From the NCBI GenBank assembly GCA_026999335.1, contig JALTPW010000740.1, forward strand, positions 1 to 8,747: 8,747 nucleotides of DNA, read 5' to 3'. Within the stretch, counting starts at the first letter, position 1. Each line of letters opens with the position of its first letter. This DNA comes from Chromatiales bacterium. Lineage in GTDB: Bacteria; Pseudomonadota; Gammaproteobacteria; SZUA-152. The notes beneath the pieces were generated by a model. That model saw nothing but the letters and a program-made list of their open reading frames with translations, had not been told where the DNA came from and made no database searches. Of the stretch, positions 1-6,307 are shown one piece after another. The translations under genes were made by a program, and so were the position numbers.

Positions 1-179
1 TTTTCATGCATATACAACGGGGAGCAGGTGAATACCCGCTCTCGCGGCTCGCCACGCTTGATGTAGTTGTAGGAATTATTACCAAGCGCCAGTTCCATAG
101 CCTGGGCCTTGGTGCTGATGCCAATGGCCGCCGTGGCGGCGGCACTGCCGTGCAAAAATTGACGTCGAGTAATTTTCAA
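1..179 (-). CDS. Tat-exported protein, probable molybdopterin oxidoreductase catalytic subunit (N-terminal 59 codons only)
   Basis: Only the first 59 codons are present; the gene runs off the left edge. Translation from a TTG gives a textbook twin-arginine leader: TRRQFLHGS at residues 4-12, then an Ala-rich stretch ending in KAQA at 24-27, the likely cleavage site. The visible mature part has one cysteine (C52), and no complete Fe-S or molybdopterin motif is reached. The catalytic identity is inferred from position: it lies directly behind a PsrB/TtrB-type Fe-S subunit and an NrfD-type membrane subunit, where ttrBCA-type operons place a periplasmic bis-MGD reductase. The TTG is preferred because a GTG five bases upstream meets a stop two codons later, and no in-frame ATG lies close upstream. 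It starts 11 bases after the NrfD stop, so the genes are co-transcribed. The substrate (tetrathionate, polysulfide, selenate, arsenate or other) cannot be told from this fragment. Confidence 0.8.
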   Translation of the reverse strand, partial: MKITRRQFLHGSAAATAAIGISTKAQAMELALGNNSYNYIKRGEPRERVFTCSPLYMHE

Positions 180-187
180 CTCACGAT

Positions 188-192
188 CTCCT
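188..192 (-). promoter_or_regulatory. ribosome binding site supporting a TTG start
   Basis: AGGAG on the minus strand lies 8 bases before the TTG at 179-177 and overlaps the stop codon of the NrfD-type gene. It supports the TTG as the true start of the Tat-exported protein, because that is the only frame that yields the RRQFL leader. Confidence 0.7.
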
Positions 193-1102
193 AGAAATGT
201 CCCTGATAGTAGAAATTGGCCATTACCCACCAAATGCGCATGCCATAAACACCTGTGGCGCACATGAATGAGGCCAGGAGTACCCAGGGGAGTTGACGAT
301 TGATCTTGGGGATCATCAGGATGATCAGCGGAAACAGTAAACCCCAGACGATCTCCAGATAGAAATAGGGCCAGCGGAATGCCCCGAGAAGCACGTCGTA
401 GAGCATCGTGTACTCTTCGCCAAAACCGTAGGTCATATGCAGAAATTCGTTCCACAACAGGAACAGATCAAAGACAACGCCATAAAGCATCAAGCGGGCC
501 ATATCCGCGATCAGTCCCGCCGATACCTGGCTATCCGGGCCAACGAAGCGATTGCGAATCCATAGACAGATATTCAGCAGGCCGATGCCTGAGACATAAG
601 CGCCGGTCAAAAACAGAATCGGCGCCACCGATGCATGATTGGGGACGCGCGATGGATTCAATTGTATGACCACGCCGGTATACCAGTGGGTGCACAAGGC
701 CAATACCACGGCCAGAATACCGAGGATCCGCGCCCACTTTTCATTTTTTTTGTAGACAAAATAGCTATAGAACATCATGCCGATGGGATAGCTCAGAATA
801 AACATCGAACCCCACATCATGGGCGCCGACCAATGACTGAAACTTGGTAGCATTAGCAGATGGAAAAAACGATACGGTTTACCCAGGTCAATAATCAATA
901 TTATCGGTACGATAAGCAGTAGTGCGATCGCCATATTGGAGGCGAAGAAGGCCGTAGACTTGTATTTTTTGATACCGAAAACCCAGCCCAATGTGCTGAT
1001 GACAAATGAACCGGCGGAAGCGCCGACTAACCAGAAATACGTGGCAATGGGAAAGCCCCAGTAAGCATGATGAAATGCGTTGGCAATGATCTGACCTTCC
1101 AT
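191..1102 (-). CDS. NrfD/PsrC-family quinone-interacting membrane subunit of a molybdoenzyme complex
   Basis: A 303-residue polytopic inner-membrane protein with about eight predicted helices (near 15-40, 52-71, 96-116, 127-147, 159-182, 203-222, 247-265 and 271-291). The N-terminal WGFPIATYFWLVGASAGSF (15-33), the IIDLGKPYRFFHLL block (70-83) and the SAPMMWGS segment (92-99) are typical of the NrfD/PsrC/TtrC family. Family members exchange electrons with the quinone pool and pass them through the four-cluster Fe-S subunit to the periplasmic catalytic subunit. In a reductase complex this one would oxidise menaquinol or ubiquinol. Its ATG overlaps the stop of the upstream Fe-S gene by one base (TAATG), which implies translational coupling, and the catalytic gene follows 11 bases after its stop. 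Family assignment is strong; calling it TtrC rather than PsrC or another homologue is not possible here. Confidence 0.92.
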   Translation of the reverse strand: MEGQIIANAFHHAYWGFPIATYFWLVGASAGSFVISTLGWVFGIKKYKSTAFFASNMAIALLLIVPIILIIDLGKPYRFFHLLMLPSFSHWSAPMMWGSMFILSYPIGMMFYSYFVYKKNEKWARILGILAVVLALCTHWYTGVVIQLNPSRVPNHASVAPILFLTGAYVSGIGLLNICLWIRNRFVGPDSQVSAGLIADMARLMLYGVVFDLFLLWNEFLHMTYGFGEEYTMLYDVLLGAFRWPYFYLEIVWGLLFPLIILMIPKINRQLPWVLLASFMCATGVYGMRIWWVMANFYYQGHF

Positions 1103-1944
1103 TAGAACAGCCCCCGGAAAATTTTATGGGGCGCGTCTCTGAAGAAAGTTCTGAAGTTATTCAGCCCCTGACGTATCAAGCCCATAAGACCCATATCGGT
1201 ATCGATGATGTTGCCCGCCATTTCGCCGCCAACCTCACTGTTGCGTTTAAAAGTGTTGTAGCGCTTTTGCAGCTGTTTGCTGCGATGATGAAAGGCAAAC
1301 TCAGGATCGGCAATTTTCTCATTCAAACCGATATAAAAAACCTGGGGGGCATTGCCCATTTCAGGTCGCAGGGTAAAGGTCTTATTGGCGTGAAAAATTT
1401 GGGATACCTCACTCTCAGGATCGTTTATATCACCAAAAATGATGGCGCCACCGGTGCAGGAGGTTACGCAAATCGGCGCTAGCCCACGGGTTACCCGCAC
1501 GATGCAGAAGTCACACTTGTCGGCGACGTTGCGTGGATTGCGTGGGTCGCGGCGATATTCCGGCAGGAAATGGCGCGCATTATAGGGACAGGCCACCATG
1601 CAGGTTCGACAGCCGATACAGCGGTTATAGCGTTGCAGCACGTAACCATCGGGATGTCTGAAGGTCGCCTTGGTCGGGCAGTTACGGACGCAGGAGGGGT
1701 GGTCGCATTGGTTGCATAACCTTGGTAGTACATTACGTTTGGTATTGGGGAATTCCCCGGTCTCCGCCTCCATCAACCAGATACGTGATGCTCCGAGCGG
1801 AACATCATAGGCAGTTTTGCACGATGCGGTGCAGGCGTTGCACCCCGTACAGCGACGCAGATCGATCACCATGGCATAGCGTTTTCGCCCTGGCTTGCCG
1901 GCACTGGGAGAAACACCATTGAAGCCATACATCCGTTCACCCAT
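1102..1944 (-). CDS. four-cluster [4Fe-4S] electron-transfer subunit (PsrB/NrfC/TtrB type)
   Basis: A 280-residue ferredoxin-like protein. Its cysteines form the classic four-cluster layout: C32-x2-C35-x2-C38-x3-C42, C77-x2-C80-x4-C85-x3-C89, C109-x2-C112-x2-C115-x3-C119P, and C144-x2-C147 with C159-x3-C163. These ligate clusters that carry electrons between the NrfD-type subunit and the catalytic subunit. RYAMVIDLRRCTGC near residue 23 is a typical family start. There is no signal peptide or twin-arginine motif, so the protein is probably exported as a passenger of the Tat-signal-bearing catalytic subunit, as proposed for PsrB. The tail after residue 220 is basic with amphipathic stretches and no cysteines, longer than the minimal fold. 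The start ATG has GGAGAG five bases upstream; a second in-frame Met at residue 5 is less likely. It lies 117 bases after the 400-residue Fe-S gene. Confidence 0.93.
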   Translation of the reverse strand: MGERMYGFNGVSPSAGKPGRKRYAMVIDLRRCTGCNACTASCKTAYDVPLGASRIWLMEAETGEFPNTKRNVLPRLCNQCDHPSCVRNCPTKATFRHPDGYVLQRYNRCIGCRTCMVACPYNARHFLPEYRRDPRNPRNVADKCDFCIVRVTRGLAPICVTSCTGGAIIFGDINDPESEVSQIFHANKTFTLRPEMGNAPQVFYIGLNEKIADPEFAFHHRSKQLQKRYNTFKRNSEVGGEMAGNIIDTDMGLMGLIRQGLNNFRTFFRDAPHKIFRGLF

Positions 1945-2061
1945 TACGACTCTCCACGATTATTGTTTTATCCATGCATGTTTTTAAGCGCTAAATCACT
2001 TGCCATGGTCTATTTCCGGCATGATAAATTTCCGCGTAAGACTGAAATTTCTTGCGCTGGA

Positions 2062-3264
2062 TTATTGTATCCACTGTGTTAGCCATTCATTTTCCAATGC
2101 CTGTTCATTTTGGCAGGCAGAACACAGCGTTTCTTCTTCCGTTTGTGGCAGAAAGTCGCCTGCGCACTGCGGACAGGTACTGTGGTGGCGATACATCAGC
2201 ACTGAGCGGGGGGCAATAACTTCAGCCATGTCTTTTATTTTGTAGCGTTTTATAGCATCCATCGGGCAAACCTGTGCACAGAGTCCGCAGTCCGTACATA
2301 GTTCGGTTTTAAAACTGATGCCGCGCCCCGTGTCCGTGTGTTCCACTTGCAGGGCGCCGGTTGGACAACGTTGTCCGCAGACGAGGCAGCTATTGCATTC
2401 ATTATTGATGGCCCGGCCATACCATGGAATTTCATTGGCTATCCAGGGCAGTTCGGGAATTTTTTGGGTCATTTTTTCGGCAAGTAATGATTGGTATTCG
2501 ACAGGTCGCTGATGTTCAATACTGAGGTGATTGAAACCTTGAGGGGATGGTAGCGTGTCATCTTCTTCATCGGCTATTGAGCATGGATTCGCACCGGCCA
2601 CGATACGCAATCCAGCTCGTTGCAAGAACTGGCGACGGTTCATCTGAGGGAGTTGTTCTTCATCTTGGTGATGCGCTTTTTTCTGCCCGATCAACAAAGC
2701 CGTTGGGATAATTATCTGTGGTGCGGAATCGACCCCAAACCATTGCGTCAGGCGGTTCTGAGTCGCCATGATGTGATTGATTGCATTTCCTTTGTCGCAT
2801 TGCGCACAGTGATGGAGCCCAGCAAGGTGAAAAACCCGGGTGCCGGCAGCAAAGGCAGCTGCGGCGAGACGGGCATCCAGCAGATAAAGGCAGGGGATCG
2901 AAAAACCATCGCTCTTACCCGTGCCAGCACTACAGTGGATATGCACCTCACCATGGCTGTTCAGTTCATCTAAAAAATGTGATGGAGAGAAACCATGCAG
3001 ACTGAAAACCCCAGTGGGGCAGGCGGGTAAACACGCGCCACAAGCTGTGCATTTATCGGCATTCAGGGTGACGGCATCTTCAGACAGTTGCAGTGCTGAA
3101 GAAACACAGAGGTTTGTGCATGCCTTGCAGGATAAGCTGCGACCACGCAGGTTTACGCACAGTTCGCTATCAATGGATAACGCCGTGCCGCCTGACAGAG
3201 CGTCGCTATTGAAGTGTTTCTGGTTATTTTCAATCAATCTTACCGACAAGTGATGTTTAGCCAT
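2062..3264 (-). CDS. multi-cluster ferredoxin-type Fe-S protein with internal twin-arginine-like motif
   Basis: A 400-residue cysteine-rich protein, first gene of the leftward operon. It has two ferredoxin-like halves. The N-terminal half has C36, C46-x2-C49-x3-C53 and a canonical C72-x2-C75-x2-C78-x3-C82P. The C-terminal half has C290-x2-C293-x2-C296-x3-C300P and C323-x2-C326-x2-C329-x3-C333P. The middle holds C111, C125 and C153-x2-C156, and the C-terminus has a rubredoxin or zinc-ribbon-like pair (C364-x2-C367, C381-x2-C384). At residues 208-217, between the halves, sits MNRRQFLQRA, which looks like a Tat leader but lies deep inside the protein and is followed by only a short, weakly hydrophobic stretch. 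An electron-transfer role to the downstream complex or a maturation role is likely from context. It could be an ancestral fusion of a cytoplasmic ferredoxin with an exported one. I cannot assign a named family. The start ATG lacks a strong Shine-Dalgarno. Confidence 0.88.
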   Translation of the reverse strand: MAKHHLSVRLIENNQKHFNSDALSGGTALSIDSELCVNLRGRSLSCKACTNLCVSSALQLSEDAVTLNADKCTACGACLPACPTGVFSLHGFSPSHFLDELNSHGEVHIHCSAGTGKSDGFSIPCLYLLDARLAAAAFAAGTRVFHLAGLHHCAQCDKGNAINHIMATQNRLTQWFGVDSAPQIIIPTALLIGQKKAHHQDEEQLPQMNRRQFLQRAGLRIVAGANPCSIADEEDDTLPSPQGFNHLSIEHQRPVEYQSLLAEKMTQKIPELPWIANEIPWYGRAINNECNSCLVCGQRCPTGALQVEHTDTGRGISFKTELCTDCGLCAQVCPMDAIKRYKIKDMAEVIAPRSVLMYRHHSTCPQCAGDFLPQTEEETLCSACQNEQALENEWLTQWIQ

Positions 3265-3404
3265 AATAACTCGACATAATCCGCCATTTAATGCCCGTTC
3301 AGCATGAAATGGGTTTTTTCCTGAATAACAGACCCATTATCTCAATAGTATTGGTCTGTGGCGTAGATCAAGCTATCTATCGACTGTCCTTTAATAAGCG
3401 AGCG

Positions 3405-3444
3405 ATATGCCCCCCACAGACTTACTCATGCCAGTGGGGTATAT
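3405..3444. promoter_or_regulatory. imperfect inverted repeat, possible operator
   Basis: CCCCAC at 3412-3417 and GTGGGG at 3434-3439 are exact inverted arms 16 bases apart. The outer ATAT at 3405-3408 and 3441-3444 extends the symmetry imperfectly. It sits next to the FNR-type site, on the side facing the respiratory operon, where a response regulator or core promoter would be expected. A regulatory role is inference; the spacing is long for a simple dimer operator, and an RNA hairpin on the minus strand is possible. Confidence 0.35.
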
Positions 3445-3446
3445 CT

Positions 3447-3460
3447 TTGATCTGTATCAA
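3447..3460 (-). promoter_or_regulatory. FNR/ANR-type binding site
   Basis: TTGAT, four bases (CTGT), then ATCAA: an exact match to the FNR consensus TTGAT-N4-ATCAA. FNR-family proteins bind it as oxygen-sensing or related dimers. Its centre is about 190 bases upstream of the ATG of the 400-residue Fe-S gene, so it most simply activates the leftward operon when oxygen is scarce. In the usual activating position the transcript would start near 3412. The site is symmetric, so an effect on the rightward A1 gene about 370 bases away is possible but less likely. Confidence 0.75.
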
Positions 3461-3466
3461 GGTGGA

Positions 3467-3486
3467 ATGATTTCATGCGAAATCAT
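3467..3486. promoter_or_regulatory. perfect 8-bp inverted repeat beside the FNR-type site
   Basis: ATGATTTC at 3467-3474 is repeated exactly inverted as GAAATCAT at 3479-3486 around the four bases ATGC. It begins six bases after the FNR-type site ends. The size and symmetry suit a dimeric DNA-binding protein. A transcript would also fold it into a small hairpin, but no T-run follows, so it is not an intrinsic terminator. The regulator is unknown. Confidence 0.45.
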
Positions 3487-3817
3487 GAGCGCTTACTTGC
3501 AGGCGATAATAGGGAATAAACTTAGCGATAATGCTGCTGTGAGGCTTGATAACCGGTAATTATAGGCAGAAAATCCACATTTTCTTGAGCCAAGTCCAAG
3601 CCTATCTGAAACCTCAATTTTTTTGTGGTTTTGGCCGCTCTTGAGGGGCGCTGATTTTATCTGCTGGAAGGCCGTGAGTAGGCGAAAAAACCAGGGTTTA
3701 CACCGGTGATTTGCCGCTTGCTATTGTCCACCGTGTTAAAGTGCCGTGTGACAGGACGGGGGATCAATCCAGCGTGTGGAGAAATTGGCGTCGGCGCAGG
3801 GTATTATTCGTTGACAA

Positions 3818-3823
3818 AAGGAG
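3818..3823 (+). promoter_or_regulatory. ribosome binding site deciding the A1 start
   Basis: AAGGAG lies five bases before the ATG at 3829. The reading frame stays open upstream to a GTG at 3706, but this strong site and the match to the A2 start, which has an in-frame TAA 21 bases upstream, fix the start at 3829. Confidence 0.8.
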
Positions 3824-3828
3824 TTGGC

Positions 3829-4788
3829 ATGACAGAAATACTCATCAGCAGTCAGATATACAACGACTTGCAGTTCAGGCAGATGTGTGGCGAACCTCTC
3901 AAAGACCTGCAGTGCAACGGGCAACACGGTGTCATGTGGGCCTATAAACCTTACACTATCGATCTGTTAACGCCCGCGGAGGCCGGCCTTATTCCGCCTC
4001 TGCTGTGCGGCAATACGCGCAATATTCATAGCCTTTCCGCTACCCTGGGGCAGGATAACGTTGTCGGCGTCAGCAGCGCCATGATGGCATTGCGTGATAC
4101 CTCCGCTGCCCTGGCCGGCTCGACAGCCTCCGTTCATGGCACCCGCAGCAACACCTTCACGAGTACCGTACAGCACTACCAGAGTGCCTTGCTGACCTAT
4201 CGCGATGTGATGCACGGCAAGGGTCCACCCGGCGTCACTCCGGCCTCGGCCGGGCAGGCGATTCATGCCGCTTTTAGCAGCATGCAGCAAAGATTTCAAT
4301 ACGAACTCAAAATAACTGCACTTTCGCAAAAGGGAGCACCGCGCAAGGGCACTCCTCTGAACAACAGCACCCGCGCCATGAATATCGCCCGCAGTAGCCG
4401 CCATATCCAAAAGCTGCAACTGACCTCTGTCGTGCAGGCTTCTGCCCTGGGCCGTTTTAGTCAATATGGAAAGGTTTTGGGTAATGGTTTGGTGCTCGTC
4501 GATGTAGGTAGTCGTATTGGCAATATACACAATGAGTACAAAGCGGAGGGCGACTGGGAGCGGGAGCTGTTTATTGAGTCGAGTAGTTTTGCGGCAAGTG
4601 CGTGGGTGGGTGGGCTTGCCGTGAGAGCGGGTACTGCGGCGTTGATGTTTTTTACTGTAGCTACGCCCGTTGGCTGGGTCGGTCTTATTGTTACGGCTGC
4701 TACGGTCTCTATAGTAGCAAACAGTTTTCTTAAAAAGAACAGTGGAGGTTGGTACGATCAAATTATGGAAAAGGTGAGTTTCTGGTGA
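3829..4788 (+). CDS. protein A1: unknown protein with C-terminal hydrophobic hairpin, candidate pore-forming effector
   Basis: A 319-residue protein of a family I do not recognise. It has no signal peptide. Residues 1-210 are mixed, with three cysteines (C20, C29, C60) also present in A2. Residues 155-235 hold long invariant stretches, including KITALSQKGA, STRAMNIARSSRHIQKLQLTS and SQYGKVLGNGLVL. Residues 252-278 and 280-299 form an Ala/Gly-rich hydrophobic hairpin with ATPVGWVGLIVTAA at its turn, and a short polar tail follows. Such a hairpin at the end of an otherwise soluble protein occurs in colicin-like and other pore-forming toxins, and the coupled small membrane protein fits an immunity role. 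Both are inference. The start is ATG 3829, supported by AAGGAG five bases upstream and by the A2 start; 41 further in-frame codons upstream are not conserved. The stop overlaps the B1 start (GTGA). A membrane-associated housekeeping function is not excluded. Confidence 0.88.
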   Translation: MTEILISSQIYNDLQFRQMCGEPLKDLQCNGQHGVMWAYKPYTIDLLTPAEAGLIPPLLCGNTRNIHSLSATLGQDNVVGVSSAMMALRDTSAALAGSTASVHGTRSNTFTSTVQHYQSALLTYRDVMHGKGPPGVTPASAGQAIHAAFSSMQQRFQYELKITALSQKGAPRKGTPLNNSTRAMNIARSSRHIQKLQLTSVVQASALGRFSQYGKVLGNGLVLVDVGSRIGNIHNEYKAEGDWERELFIESSSFAASAWVGGLAVRAGTAALMFFTVATPVGWVGLIVTAATVSIVANSFLKKNSGGWYDQIMEKVSFW

Positions 4789-5168
4789 GCTTGATGTCAA
4801 AGTTGGGAGGGATAATATTTTTCTTCATGTTTATGTCAATGATTTTATATGTCATTTTTGGCCAAGTGACTGTACGAAAATTGAGAAAAAATCCGGAAAC
4901 CAAGCAGGCATTAGGTATTGAGTTCTTAAGCGGTTGGGATATTTTCAACGTGGCTCAAGCACTAACACTACCAAAAGCAATCGCACAAAGAATTAAACGT
5001 AACTCTACGTCTATGGGGCTGGGATTTGAGGCAGACCCTGATATATTGTACAAACACACGACGTTGTTTGACCGAGTGCTGGCACGCGTGTTTTATACAC
5101 TGTTTACCTTGTCTGGATTTGCGTTGATTATATTGGCAATGTTGGATTTTTTCTGGGATTCTGGCTGA
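4785..5168 (+). CDS. protein B1: small two-helix membrane protein coupled to A1, candidate immunity protein
   Basis: A 127-residue protein with predicted membrane helices at about 8-26 and 102-123 around a roughly 75-residue loop. RKLRKN after helix 1 suggests, by the positive-inside rule, that the loop is cytoplasmic. Residues 23-47 (through VRKLRKNPETKQALGIEF) and 49-64 (SGWDIFNVAQALTLPK) are identical in B2, as is FEADPD and most of FDRVLARVFYTLFT. B1 has four extra residues near 75-78. The start is taken as GTG 4785, overlapping the A1 stop by four bases, because B2 begins the same way; an ATG 36 bases upstream would add 12 residues with no counterpart in B2. AAGGTGA lies seven bases before the GTG. 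The coupling means A and B are made together, as in many effector-immunity pairs. I cannot name the family. It is more AT-rich than the first half of A1. Confidence 0.86.
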   Translation: MSLMSKLGGIIFFFMFMSMILYVIFGQVTVRKLRKNPETKQALGIEFLSGWDIFNVAQALTLPKAIAQRIKRNSTSMGLGFEADPDILYKHTTLFDRVLARVFYTLFTLSGFALIILAMLDFFWDSG

Positions 5169-5242
5169 ACCAAACAATGGAGGATATTTCCTCGCAGATC
5201 AACGCCACCTGCACTACCCATATCGTATATAGCAGCTACATA

Positions 5243-5262
5243 CGAGGCTGAATATAGCCTCG
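5243..5262 (+). terminator. hairpin downstream of A1-B1, weak terminator candidate
   Basis: CGAGGCT and AGCCTCG form a perfect 7-bp stem around a six-base loop, 74 bases after the B1 stop. No T-run follows, so it is not a standard intrinsic terminator. It could stabilise the 3' end of the A1-B1 message or be chance. The hairpin is absent after B2. Confidence 0.3.
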
Positions 5263-5445
5263 ATGGTTCAGGCTGAAAGGATACATGGGGGCCCCATACG
5301 TACTGTATAAAGACATCTGCCCAGACAGTGGACTGATGCCGAAAAATTCCCTGGATTGTGGTAGGATTTTCGTTCTATTTCACCCCAAGATGCGTTCACG
5401 TTTCACCTCTGCCAAGGGCGCCGAACACTTAACAAGGACAACGCT

Positions 5446-6249
5446 ATGACTTCGCAATGCCAGACAACACGTTTCACCCACCTTCCGATGCTACTGCTGG
5501 CGCTGTTTGCCCTGGCTTTGCAAGGTTGTGGTGACGGGGTTCGCATACTCCCCCAGTCTGATGCTGATCCGGCCGGGTACTATATCAATAAAGGTACCGC
5601 CAGTGTGGATGACGGCGCGGGGGGGGCAATCAGCATTACTGATTTGCAAGCCATGGTGAATGGTAACCGGATCGTGATGATGAGTACGGAAAAAGGACTG
5701 CTTTATGATGGCACCATTACCCGCATCAATGGCGCGGCCTTTGAGGCTGATTTCACCATTTATACGAACGGCAAAAATCCAATATCCGCCACGGTGAGTG
5801 GCACCATCACAACAGGTTCATCAATTACTGGTACGTTGAACGGCAGCGGTGCCGGCAGTGGGATATTTACTCTGACCTATGCGAAGTCAAACAATCAGGT
5901 GGCTGACCTAGCACGCATTAAAGACCGTTTTTGGGATGGAGATGGGGCTGTTGGCCCGAATTATGTATTTTCGATTGACGCACAAGGGGTATTAACTAGT
6001 CAGCTTGCAGCTAATTTTAATGTTCCCATATTTGATGGTTGTGAAATTAATGGCACGGTTACTCCCATTAGTGGCACGAGCCTATATAAGGTTGCTGCCA
6101 CACTGATAAACTGTGATGTTCCTGCAGTGGATAACACCAACTACACCGGGTTTGCGGTGAGCCGAACAGATTCCGTGGCTGATGATACCCTGGTGTTAGT
6201 GCTGTCAAACGGAACTTATAGTCCAAATGGTGAGTTAATTATTAATTAG
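5446..6249 (+). CDS. predicted lipoprotein, beta-rich, unknown function
   Basis: A 267-residue protein with a short charged start, a hydrophobic stretch at 14-27 and a lipobox-like LQGC whose Cys28 would be lipidated. The Gln at -2 is unusual but tolerated. No lipoprotein sorting signal can be read with certainty. The mature part is rich in Gly, Thr, Ser, Asn and alternating hydrophobics. It appears as two beta-rich halves: 80-147, with the Thr/Ser/Gly-rich segment ATVSGTITTGSSITGTLNGS (115-134), and 172-267, with C199 and C223 a possible disulfide. There are no catalytic motifs. The start ATG has AAGGA seven bases upstream. A TpsA-like gene follows 58 bases after the stop, so the two may be co-transcribed, and surface localisation would suit both. 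The 277-base gap upstream contains the decayed flank of copy 1, a hairpin and a 13-base palindrome at 5285-5297. I do not recognise the family. Confidence 0.85.
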   Translation: MTSQCQTTRFTHLPMLLLALFALALQGCGDGVRILPQSDADPAGYYINKGTASVDDGAGGAISITDLQAMVNGNRIVMMSTEKGLLYDGTITRINGAAFEADFTIYTNGKNPISATVSGTITTGSSITGTLNGSGAGSGIFTLTYAKSNNQVADLARIKDRFWDGDGAVGPNYVFSIDAQGVLTSQLAANFNVPIFDGCEINGTVTPISGTSLYKVAATLINCDVPAVDNTNYTGFAVSRTDSVADDTLVLVLSNGTYSPNGELIIN

Positions 6250-6307
6250 CGACACACAATGGTACAGGGTATTGCGTGTACAAAAATGGTATCAAGCGAG
6301 CGGGAAT

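Larger units (their letters stand above)
3265..3828. other. 564-bp divergent intergenic region, no gene
   Basis: This gap separates the leftward respiratory operon from the rightward A1-B1 pair. Its left half holds a perfect FNR-type site, a perfect 8-bp inverted repeat and a G/C-rich imperfect inverted repeat, all within 3405-3486. A lone ATCAA half-site is at 3367-3371. Its right half (about 3490-3815) is AT-rich in part, with a T-run near 3618-3625. The reading frame of A1 stays open back to a GTG at 3706, but nothing before 3829 is conserved with the second copy of A. I could not fix a convincing sigma-70 promoter for either direction. Confidence 0.6.
3816..5240 (+). repeat. tandem-duplicated A-B gene module, copy 1
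   Basis: This segment is homologous to about 7207-8619. The match begins around the AAAAGGA ribosome binding site, covers A and B with one small indel (four codons in B), and continues for roughly 70 bases beyond the B stop, after which similarity fades. The copies lie in direct orientation about 3.4 kb apart and have clearly diverged, so the duplication is not recent. No terminal inverted repeats, transposase or flanking target-site duplication were seen. Confidence 0.85.

Noticed and set aside
3660..3815. Riboswitch-like look of the G/C-rich leader before A1 (possible cobalamin or c-di-GMP elements considered)
   Set aside because: Conserved core motifs of neither class could be matched by eye, and there is no terminator or sequestering helix next to the A1 start.
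3706..3828. N-terminal extension of A1 back to GTG 3706
   Set aside because: A2 has an in-frame stop just upstream of its ATG, there is no conservation before 3829, and the strong AAGGAG site fits the ATG at 3829.
3967..4800. Long open frame (277 codons) on the minus strand opposite A1
   Set aside because: It is the antisense shadow of A1. Only a shorter frame of the same kind opposes A2, and the product is Thr/Arg/Gly-rich low-information sequence without a family.
5177..5251. Possible 24-codon reading frame after B1, with an 18-codon counterpart after B2 at 8556-8612
   Set aside because: The two align at the nucleotide level, but the differences fall on all codon positions without third-base bias, the lengths differ and no ribosome binding site precedes either. 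Best read as decayed non-coding flank.
5285..5297. Palindrome ATGGGG-G-CCCCAT
   Set aside because: Too short in loop to fold as RNA, not repeated elsewhere in the window and not placed next to a clear promoter; likely chance.
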